Origin: Diprion similis
Taxonomy: Eukaryota; Arthropoda; Insecta; Hymenoptera; Diprionidae
Reading direction: 5' to 3'
DNA length: 64,000 bases
NCBI RefSeq assembly: GCF_021155765.1
Contig: NC_060116.1
Coordinates: 5,270,001-5,334,000 of the forward strand
Under the pieces are notes generated by a model. It saw only the letters and a list, made by a program, of their open reading frames with translations, was not told the origin of the DNA and did not search any database. The first letter of the stretch is position 1, and the number at the start of each line of letters is the position of its first letter. The translations under genes were made by a program, and so were the position numbers. Positions 27,626 to 38,226 of this stretch are shown here, piece after piece.

Positions 27626-30600
27626 TTTTCTCCTCATTTGTCAATGTGTGCGAGTTTTTTTTTATCCGCGTTGCAGCGAAGGGACACATACCGGGTGTTC
27701 GTTAATTTCTCCTAATTAAACTCAATCGAGGTTAATGCGCCGCAGTTTAACCCTAGTTTACTAAATCCAGCACCCCCATAGTCAGGCCAGCATGTTGTCA
27801 CACCGTGCATCCTTATACAGCATACATTGTTCGACGTACCAAACCAACCAACGCTCTCCCAGGTTTCGTCAATTTTATTCCGGTCATGTGTCATCCGGAG
27901 CTTACATAGGCGGGTACGAAAGTTGATAGAATCGAAGAAAATCAATCAGACTGAGCAAACAAGAGACATAACGTTATTGACGTTAAAACTTACCTCGCAG
28001 TTCCTCCTCACTTCCGGTTTCTCGCACTCTTTCGTTCCGTCACATCAGGCACCTTATCCTCGATTTTGAAAAAACACATCGAGAGTTATGCAATTAATTT
28101 TAAATAGCTGACGAAAATATGCACGCGATTTAAAACGAATTAACACTTCGACTTCCCGTTCTAAAAGCCCTTAATTGAGCATCGTTTTCTGCGTCAAGTG
28201 ACTGGGACGAAGTCTCGGTACAATTTACTCGGAATTTACAAGAGCAAACCGCAAAGTTTTCGTCACATTACTTCGGGCACCGAGTGTTTGTTGACCGTGC
28301 TACGACAATTGCGCGAACTATCTCAGTAAACGTATTTACGAAGTTATCACGCCCGCAATGCGAGAATAACTATACATATTGTGTTACATTTACTACGCCT
28401 CGATGAATTACTGTGACCGACAGGCATACGTGGGGGTATGTAAGTATGTACCTACCGGTGAATTAACGGGCATTGATAAACCAGCGTTTATAAATTTTAC
28501 AATGAATGAGCAGCCGGAAGACAGAGATAGAGCGTGTGGGATGGATATGTATAAAGTATGTAGTCAAAACGACACACTACGTGTCTAGTTCGAATGTATG
28601 TATGTACAAGCATCGTGTAGCTGGAGCTGGAAAGGAAAGAAGTAAACCGGTTTTTCACATCGATTTTCAACATCGGAGGAAAACGTAGTAAACAAACATT
28701 CAATCTCCTACTTGATAGCTGCACAATTTATTCAAAATATTGACTATAATAACGCAAAAGTTGAGTACTCGATCCGAATAAGATATTGAATTGTTTACCT
28801 TCAGGATGTTGTAAGGAACTGCCATGTTCGTAGATGAAGAAACGGTTTATAATACGGGGTGTTCCGACAAAAGAAACTTTCCGGTTTCAGACTAACCGGG
28901 AAAATTTGTAAAAATGACATCTGTTCAGTCGGTTAATAGGAAACACTCGGTACCGACTAAGTTTCGAACGAGTTGGGTGTAACGCGAAAGAAATTTACTT
29001 ATGCATATATGTCCAACACTCAAGAGGTATCTAATCGTTGAATAAACAACAGGAGGGCAAACGGGCTGAACGCGTGTGGAGGCGATGTAGAGAAAAAAAT
29101 GTTAGTGATCGTCGAGTGAGTGTCGCTAGAGTTAGCCAAATTGCGCAATAATTGTTTGGCAACAATCTAAAAAATTTGCGAAGTGGGTGTAGCTGTGCGA
29201 CCAGATCTAGGTTTATCTAGTTCTTCGTAGCCATGACGTTATACCTAATGTCCTAAGTGTTAGGCCGCACAGTTTTATGAGGCCTATCGAGCGATCCGGG
29301 CCTTCCGGAAATCCTACACCACGCTTAAGTTTCCACGATAGAAAAGGAGTAGCTTAATACCGTAACAAGACGCCTTATCTCTAATCTCCACCTCATTCAT
29401 CCTGCCACGTTTTTATCGCGACTTAATAGGAGGGAGCCAAGGCGCGCCGGAAGGTGACGAACAGTTTTTCAACCGCGACGTCAGGAAGCACGTAAACTGC
29501 TTTTAATCACACATGTATGCACTTTCTCTGGCAAAGCTTAGAATGCACACTTGCCGCCCGGTAACTGCCCGCTTTCGGGGCTGCTGGATGGGTCCGAAGA
29601 GGACTTCAAGGAAGCCAGTGACTGAGTTCCTCATACTTCGCAAGTCTTCGCAACATCCGATATTCATGTATACTGAGATCTTTCTATAAGCTCATTGCCT
29701 GCTGCTTCGAAGATTGGCTAAGTGTATCAAGTGATCGAGTCATCTTGTTATAATGGCTATTCCGCGTATTTCCACTTCGCGTGATTCACCATTCATTGCC
29801 AAATGCCTCGACGAGACGTTTATAATCGTTGTTTAAACTACGGTACGTAATGAGGTGCGGTTTTATTATAAGTTGTACTTGCTGAATGGATACATGCGGA
29901 TTGTGTTGTACACAAACAGAGTCACGTGATTGGGGAGAAACCTCAGTCGGATTTGCCGATTTGTATGAAAATTATTTAGGTATTTCATGTCGAATGGAGA
30001 CAGTCGGAACAGAGTTTCGAATATTGAAGTTGTTATCACGTTTGTGGTCTCCATAACGATTGTTAGCCTTGACGAGCTGAACAAGCTTTGAAAGTCTCAA
30101 CCGAAGAGCTTCAAGAGTGGTCTCGAGTGTACATAATTGATTTTCAAGAAAAACTTCTGACGCGTCGTTTCTCGCGTTTTCATTATTTTATTACAATTAC
30201 ACGAGGCAATAAAAATAAGAATTTTTTCAGAGTAATTTTTCTGAAGAAAAATGTTATCGCTGTATAACGTCCGGGTAATCAGGAAGAAACGAAGGATCGA
30301 ATGTTCGGTTCGTGAAAAAATAAATACCTATTCGAGGAAAACGATGACGTTAGTGAGAAACGCGTCTTTGCCCATTTGTCAAAGCTGACTCATGCTGGTC
30401 CCTTTAATTGTTGTATCGAGCCCGTATGTGTGTGTTGGACACAAATGACGCCGGGAGAGAACGTTGAAATTTTCATTTTAAAGGTCATTCTCATGCTCCT
30501 ACCGAACTAATCCGTTAATTTGACGTTGACGAATTAACGTGTATACAGTAGATTAAACACGATTCTAGAAACGACCGTACGGGTCGAGTGACGAGTGCAC

Positions 30601-30660
30601 CCCCATCATTCGAATAGTGTGTAAAATTGACGTGAATAAATCGATTATTAAATGTTACAG

Positions 30661-33600
30661 ATGACCGGAGCCGAGCATTTATTCAAAATGGATCCTGAAG
30701 CTACTTGGCTATCGCAGATCACCCAAGACGCCAATTACAGCATGGATATCATCGATAGCGAGCATTCAAGGTAAGGGAGAATCCATTGTCGTATCTCTGT
30801 TCAATGCGTGGTTGTTCAGTCGATAGTCATGCATGTATGACGGAGATAACTCGAAGCCAAATATAGATACTAGTAACGTCATTTTCAAAAGTAGATGTGA
30901 CGTGTCAGTTAACGTAAACTGCATTTCTTTCGTTCTTTATTTCTTATTTCCACAAGCATTCTGTGATGTTGCATTTTGGTCTTTCTCAAACTAGTCAATT
31001 CATTCCGTATACCAATTGATTTCGGTTCAAAGTTTAGAGAACGTCAAAACACCGACGATAAACTTTATACTGTATAGAATGTAGTGTGAAATAGACAATT
31101 TGGCGTAGAACGAGGAAACTTTTGCATCCATATGAGAGTGACTCGGATTATGCAGTTTGCCAAAGTAGTTTCCCATTTCGCGACGTTATTAGGTAGCAGT
31201 AGCTGCAAGTGGAAGCTATAAGTTTTACAGCGTACCTAAAACTTGTTGAAAAAAGCACACGCATTTATATGGCCAATCAGCGTCGCTCCTGTTCCATCTT
31301 TATGGCTTATTGCATATCCGCTCCAGATTCAGAAAAATATTATAAGCTGGATTACGATAGAGACAAAATTTGTTCCGCTGCAAACTTTTCGTGTCGAATT
31401 CAGAGCTTGCTTGTTTCGTGTGAAAATAAAATAGGCAAAATTTCTGAGACAACAAAAGGCAATTTTTTTTTTTTTTTTAAACTAATGAATTTCAACAAAA
31501 ATACATGCACAGAGAATATTCTCAATTTTTTTTCCTGTCTTGTTTTTCATTAATGTCATGTTGTTCGTTTATTTTGTTGCAGGTTTTCTAGACCGCTGAG
31601 AAATTTCGCTGCAACCGTGGCAATTTTGATATTGGTAACCGGAGTGGTTGGAAATCTTTTGACAATTATAGCACTCTGCAGGTACCCGAAGGTTCGCAAC
31701 GTAGCCGCTGCTTTCATAATTAGGTAGGTGAATGTGTTGCCTCAGACGTTAAAATCACCAGAATGAAAATGAATAAATAAGCTCGGAGTAGAAACAGATA
31801 TCGTGTAAATAATTGAATCATCTGGCTCGGCAAGAAATCAATTGAATTTAAAACTTTGTCGCGCCGTGCGGCTGCGAACGGTTGAAAACTTTTTACAATT
31901 GGAAGTAATTACGTCTCTTTTATCGGTTTCTTTGTCCGACGTTTCTTCTCTTCTTCGGCTACTCGAGAGGCGCTCTGTTAAATTTATCTTCACAAAACCT
32001 AGTAGCAGCATACTGTAGCCCGTAGAGCAAACGCTGGTACAGAGTTGTAATGTATAAATTGCGACGACGAGAAGGCGTCGCTGTACAATATTTGCAAGCG
32101 AGCTTTTTCTTTCAGGATGTTGAATCGAACGAAGGATACGTCTGTTTAATACGACCGAGTCGCTGCGAGGGATGCTTTTTGTCAAATTTAATAAAACAAA
32201 TTCCAAAAATGTGTCAAGTGAGCAAAGAGTATAATAAAATTGGTCGCACCTTTCTCGACCCTCTGACTATATTTCCGACAACCTACCACCACCCTCGGGA
32301 GTAAATTAAATTTCGAAACCCGAATCAAATTCAATTCCCAAGACTTGTCTGACTTCCACAGAGCTACGATACCGCATTTTTCGCTATTCGTTTTCGTCGT
32401 CTTGTGTACTGCGAATTTCTACCGACTTTCGCCTTAAATTGTAACTTTCTGAAACCTTGAAGAGTGGAGCAAATATCGGACTCTCACATCTGTTCGTTTT
32501 GTTGGGATTATTATTTTTTTTTTTTTTCTCCCTCATCGCGATGACATGGATCTTCGCTAAATTTTCAACTCGAAAATTTTTTTTTGTTATTTTCAAAGAA
32601 TTTCCTGACCGCAGAAATGCGAAAGTTGTGAAGTTTTAACAAAAGTTCACAATTGCAAAAATCTTTCATATAATAATTGCTTATTCTCACGTTTGAATTC
32701 CAGTTTATGCGTTGCGGATTTCATCTTCTGCCTTCTGGTGCTGCCCTTTGATTCTATACGTTTCATCGACAGTCGATGGGCTGCGAACAATTTCCTCTGT
32801 CACCTGGTGCCGTTCTTGAGATACGGCAACGTCGGCGTCAGCTTGCTCTCCGTGGCTGCTATCACTGTCAACAGGTAAAACAAATATTCATACGTGATAC
32901 GTATTATATATGAAAATGTCGTATATCGTAACGTCGGTTTTATCTCCTGCAAGAAAAAAATCAGAAGAGCATGAAAAAAAAAACCGAAAACTATCAATCT
33001 TTACTGATGTTACCGACTAAAACAAGATTTTTAAAGTTCATGAATTTCCTCCCAAAAATCATGCAATAAGGTTCGTTTTCCTTGCGATTATAGGTACATC
33101 ATGATAGCTCATCACGAGAAATACAACAAGGTTTATAAAAAGCATTGGATCGCGTTGATGATCGTCTTCTGCTGGTGTTTTTCGTACGGCATGCAAGTCC
33201 CAACGCTGTTAGGAGTTTGGGGTGAGTAAAAAATGTCAAGATTGTTAAGGAGTACATATTCTTGGACACGCACACACGCACACACCGACGCAGTGATTAG
33301 ATCCGATTATGAAATTCGTAGTTGAGAAATCATGTCGTCCACTGTCAAGTCTGTCAATTTGTAAATCAGTCAGTCGCTCGTGACAATAACGCGTGCCAGT
33401 TGCGTAGGCAGTACTTAGATCTCTGATCCTAAATCTCATTTCAGGCAAATTCGATTACGATCCCAATCTTGAGACCTGTTCTATCGTGAAAGACACCCAG
33501 GGTCACAGCTCCAAGACCTTCCTGTTCGTCATGGGATTCTTAATACCATGCATCATGATCGTGGGATGCTATGCGAAGATATTTTGGGTCGTTCACAGGT

Positions 33601-33980
33601 GAGCGTTATTGATCGTTAAAACGAACAAGCCAAATTTTTATTTTCACCGAATCGAAGAAATTTTGAAGGCTCTTGAAAAAATGGACAACTCCATTTTTTT
33701 ATATCACGCCCTATTTCGACTGTTTACCAGATCCGAATCACGAATGAGAAAACACGCCGCACCGACTATCAAGTCACCACACTCACCCAGGAAGGATGTG
33801 AGGGAGATAAAACAGCGGAGAAGCGAGTGGCGCATCACCAAAATGGTCCTTGCTATTTTTCTCAGTTTCCTAGCGTGCTATTTGCCCATCACGATCGTCA
33901 AGGTCGCTGATGCTTCCGTCGAGCATCCTGGTGAGCATTCCATTTCACGATATTCTTTCATATTCTCAATCATTAATCGA

Positions 33981-34011
<31 letters not shown>

Positions 34012-36908
34012 TATCTGCAATATTCGAAAGAAAGTGCGTACATTTTTACTTTGTAATGTATTTTTCCAACCTACTCAAAAGTAACAAAACAATAACCATC
34101 CGCTTGTTCTCGCAACCAGTTTAAAAGTTTGTTTGAACACCAAAAATACGAGGAATATGTACAATTGTACATACTTATATGTGATATATAGTAGCAGGTA
34201 AAATTGCGGAGTAAGAGTTGAATAGAAAACAGGAATTGTGTGTCGAGAAATGGAGAGAAATCGGAAAGTTTTCAAGATGAAACAATGCATAGACTATAAG
34301 GGAATGTGAAAAATTGAAGCTGCACTGAATTTCACTGGGAATATCTTTCACACTGTTTTTCCCTACAACTCATACCTGACATACCTACAAAATTCATCGA
34401 CTTCTGCAAAGATATATTACAAAGTTACGCAAGCAAGAATTCCAGCAAGAAATTTTCTATACCTACATGTACCTACGTACACTTTCTCCTCTATAATGCC
34501 TTGTATAACCTCCACGTCCACTTGACCTCATGAAGTGATTCTAAGAGAGTTAATTTTTTCGTCTAATCGTTCAAGTTGCGACCAGCAATCGACCAGCCGC
34601 GATACAAACTCAATCTTTGTAACCTTTCTTAGGTTAGATTTGACGATTACAGGTTACGTAATGTTAACAAAGATGGCGCTGCAAACTGATTTTGCATTGC
34701 CAACCTAACCGTTTCGGCGAAAAAATTAGCCCCCACAGAATGACTGCGGTCAAGTATACACGATTTGATACTTAAATAAGTGCAGAAAATCTGCTGAGGT
34801 ATTTTCTCTCATCGAGTGACCGTGAAGTTGATTATAATTATGGCATAATTACCCTTCCAGGACTCCACGTTGCCGGCTACCTTTTGCTTTACTTCGCCTC
34901 CTGCGTGAATCCAATAATCTACGTGATAATGAACAAGCAATACAGGCAGGCTTACGCCGGGGTTATAAGCTGTTCGAGCATCCGGGCATCGCTAACTCCT
35001 CACGGGAGCAGCGCGCCACCACAGAACAATTTACACCAAGGTAACCATCACCACCATCAACATCACAACATCCACACGCCAAACCAAGTCCACCACAACC
35101 ACGTCCATGACATCGTCGTCGCGACGGTAGATAAGGTCACGAAACTCTGACCGAACCACCGTGTAGACAAATTACAATAGCAGTTTACACACAGTTTCGT
35201 AAGTGAAGGGACTAAAATGCTTCTAAGATTGGCGGCATCGGCATGTCTTGGCGCAACTCGGGCCGGTTCATTAATTAACTTCTTTCTCTCTTCTCTGTGT
35301 GATGCCTGTGTTTGTTTATAACAATATCCCCCATTGAAACCAGAAATGAAACAACAACAACAAAAACAAAAAAAAGAAAGAAAGAAAGAAAAAACATTCA
35401 GGATGTTTCAGGCGAAACAATTGGGACGCGACAAAAGTTTTGGACAAAGTTTCAAGGCAGGGGCGACTAAAGCAATTAACCGAATTCAATTTGAGAACCA
35501 TCTGAGAATTTCAATATAAAGCTATAATTACTTGAACAACTTTATAGAGCTAATCACGTTGTAGGTATGGTACTATTTATCAAGTGTCAAAAGCATGTCG
35601 CTTATTCAATTATTTTTAATTACAGTTCGTTTTGTTCTGAAATCACATCTTTAGAAATATTCGGTTCTGCAGAGTTTTGAAAAGAGGAATTCGCGGAAGA
35701 TCTAAATCGGGAGACTTGTTGATACGACGTATATTATAAATTCATATTTTTTCAATGTTTTCTTTCCTCGCGATGAAGGGTTACTATTTCAATTAAATTC
35801 ATCTCGATGGAATTCAGTCGTAGATTTTCGGCCTTTGTTTTGCTTCGACATTTTTTCGACTAGACTATACATATTATGCGTCTGATACATCCTTGAACAG
35901 AAGTCCTTGCACGTCATTCTGGATATCCAATCACATCTACACACACATCCTATTACACAAAATATTTACACCATACGTAGGTATCCGATACCTGTTAGTA
36001 TTAAATTATATATATCGTACCTAAATTTATTGCACGTAACAAGCAAACGATACATCTTATTATGCTTTCGTATCTATAATCTATCTATAATCTATCAAAC
36101 GACGATTTCTAGACGTCCGTGGTTCTCCTAACCGAACCAAAATAACGAATGAACAGAGAGGAAAAAATTCTGTTAGCACGTTGAATCCATTATTTGGCCT
36201 ATTCACGAATTTCACAATTTATCTTCACTGTGCAACTCCTACCTACATCATCAAAACAATTTTCATTCAATATAGTTAGAGGTATTCTTTTCTTCCAAAG
36301 ACTTGACGATTGTTTTCCTTTTTGGCAGTTTCAGGTGTAGCTGACTCGAACTACCCAAACATTTTTTTACTTAAAACCATTCCATGAAAACCACACTCGG
36401 ACGTTTGCATGTTCGGTGGCAGTGAATATAGGTACCTACTAATGCACTACAGTAATAGTAGTAGTAACAATATTAGATTATAATAATTAAACTAATCTAC
36501 CTCGAATTTAATCGAAAACTGTATCTCTTTACAGTGTAAAAAAATAAACATCTATATTTTAAAACACACTTACTAACTAAACTAACACCGAACTAACAGT
36601 CAAGATCTGTCTAGAATAATTTTGTACAACAAGTTTTAACAACTAACAACCGTTTACTTGATTACGTTTTTATCTCAGTTATTGTTTTGACTATTCATTT
36701 CATCTTTTAAATGTCAATTGATTTTACTTAACAATGATCTTGGTATTATACATGAATATCAACTGAATACCGTTGACATTAAACTTAGTTTCCTCAAATT
36801 TCAGACTCTTCAAGAGATAGCTACAGCAGAACTATGGTGTCCACCGTATCCGTGGCTATGAACCCGATGAGTCCAACGAGAGATTCGCACTCCAACAATA
36901 TATTGTGA
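30661..36908 (+). CDS. Tre1: Tre1-like G-protein-coupled receptor, spliced isoform (395 aa)
   Basis: Eight coding exons join in one frame: 30661-30770, 31583-31723, 32704-32874, 33094-33221, 33445-33598, 33731-33930, 34861-35040 and 36805-36908. The ATG directly follows a TTACAG acceptor, so the 5' UTR is in upstream exons. The product is a seven-helix class A receptor: TM1 with N61, TM2 with D89, NRY (140-142) instead of DRY at the end of TM3, and NPIIY (318-322) in TM7. LRYGNVGVSLLS and WALM/VPTLLGVWG-type segments match the Tre1 family closely. In Drosophila, Tre1 is a plasma-membrane receptor acting through G proteins in germ-cell transepithelial migration and neuroblast orientation. The final exon encodes a Ser-rich tail ending NNIL. 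Intron 7 can be left unspliced (see 34861-35150). It is divergent from the Moody-like gene and convergent with the Rab gene. Confidence 0.92.
34629..34715. repeat. Small intronic inverted-repeat segment with GATGGCGC core
   Basis: TTAGGTTAG near 34630 and CCAACCTAACC near 34700 are inverted copies flanking AAAGATGGCGCTGC. The complement of that core (GCAGCGCCATCTTT) partly matches a CTCF-type motif and also a YY1/Pho-type AAGATGGCG. It lies in Tre1 intron 6. The function is unknown. Confidence 0.35.
34861..35150 (+). CDS. Tre1: Tre1-like receptor, alternative terminal exon with His-rich tail (397-aa isoform)
   Basis: If the donor AAG|GTAACC at 35040/35041 is not used, the TM7 exon reads on for 36 codons to a TGA at 35148-35150. 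The added tail contains HHHHQHH and several further His/Asn pairs and ends VDKVTKL. The spliced form instead enters 36805-36908 (DSSRDSYSRT start, ATG-independent, phase 1 to phase 1). Both frames are open, and the tails share nothing after Gln361. Drosophila moody is known for two C-terminal isoforms made by alternative splicing. Here the arrangement is inferred from sequence, and the weak donor (GTAACC) favours regulated use. Confidence 0.6.
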
Positions 36909-37423
36909 TTTTCCAAAGAACTAAAAAAAAAAATAAAGAAAAAAGAATCGCTCTGAAATGGCCGTGTTGTAACGATCTGCAGTATTTTAAGGGTTGCAAG
37001 ACTCGGCGAAGTGGATGATAAAGCGTCAAGATTAGCTTGTTAAAGTTACTCTAAGTGAGCCTTATCGAATCGTTGCGATAGCCAAAGCCGTCTTTACGTG
37101 GACTTTGTTCATATTCTCCGATTTTAAAGCTTAACTTTTTTCACGGCAGAGGCGATCGACGATTTAAATAAAACGTGGTGATTCGTGATCACGCTTATAC
37201 AAGAATCTCGTTAATTATACCAAGAATAGTTAAATACACTAATTAAGAATCACGCGATCCTCGAGTCTGAAAACGATTAGGTATAATTTAAAAATTTACG
37301 TTAAAACCCGTGTTAAGTTTATTGTATATTTAAACCGTAATTTTATATTAATACTAAAGTAAAATTCGAGTGTATCCACACGCTTAAATACCTATAAATA
37401 TGTATTTATACATTTTTATTTAT

Positions 37424-37429
37424 AATAAA
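37424..37429 (+). terminator. Candidate polyadenylation signal for Tre1-like gene
   Basis: AATAAA lies 516 bp after the spliced-isoform stop. An earlier AATAAA at 36932-36937 sits in an A-rich tract and could serve instead. Confidence 0.45.
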
Positions 37430-37604
37430 AGTAAGCTCTGTAGTTGAGCGAAAGCTAAATTTAGAATGTATATATAGGAATAATATATGTATATAACATG
37501 TTATGTACCGTGCCCACAAACACATATTCGTTATAGACATATCATATTTTAACTAAAACAATATTATAGAAAAATATCATATGCCCAGTAGGATGATGTA
37601 AAAA

Positions 37605-37610
37605 TTTATT
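37605..37610 (-). terminator. Candidate polyadenylation signal for the Rab gene
   Basis: TTTATT on the plus strand (AATAAA in the RNA) lies about 620 bp past the Rab stop codon, the first such signal found in that direction. Confidence 0.4.
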
Positions 37611-38226
37611 ATAACCAAAGATGATAACGATACAAAACAAGAACAACATATACATGTATATACACATACACACCCTTGTAAATATATCGCTATTAGAGGT
37701 ATACGCAGATAATTAAACTATTGTTATAAAAATTAGTCGACGTATAAATGATAAAATCAGAGACCATTTTTTTTATAATACGAAAAATAACATGTATATG
37801 TATATATGTACATATGATATGTGCATATACACGCAAATTCATATCAATATTACCACATATTATTATGTACAATTATTAAAACGTCTGTAAAAAGAAACCA
37901 AATATATATATATATACACAGACGACGATATATGTGTCTATCAATAATTCACGTACATGTAATATGATGTTTTTCATAATTTTCAATCCAAGATCGGTAA
38001 TGCATATTCGTAAATTCGAAACCTATATAACAATTAATATCGTGTATGTACGTATATCAATGTGAGATAATGTTATGTACATATACGTCATATTTACGCA
38101 TCTTGGGTAGCGATATATCGTGTCAATTTCGGGTTAATGACGTAATTTTTAGAATCAAGTTGAATATTATAACTTAATACGAATGCGAAACAGATTTCTC
38201 GAATTCACGGAAGCGTTTTTGATCAA

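Larger units (their letters stand above)
1513..30660. other. 29-kb interval between divergent GPCR genes; no coding exon recognised
   Basis: ORFs here are short, low-complexity or unlike any family I know. Both flanking GPCR genes begin coding immediately after a 3' splice site, so their non-coding 5' exons and promoters are expected in this interval, but I could not place them. It holds foldback elements at 3390, 4133, 8584 and 15982, a diverged relative at 20298, tandem duplications near 5943, 22875 and 24765, and microsatellites. The interval is best read as first introns plus intergenic control DNA. Confidence 0.6.
36909..38226. other. Convergent 3' region between Tre1-like and Rab genes
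   Basis: This AT-rich DNA probably holds both 3' UTRs. Plus-strand AATAAA signals lie at 36932 and 37424 and a minus-strand signal at 37605-37610. A Pumilio-type TGTAAATA lies at about 37677. Many ATATGTAC-type words are present. No coding exon was seen. Confidence 0.6.

Noticed and set aside
33609..34124. 171-codon plus-strand ORF in Tre1
   Set aside because: This is Tre1 exon 6 (33731-33930) with intron read-through on both sides; the extra residues are not coding.
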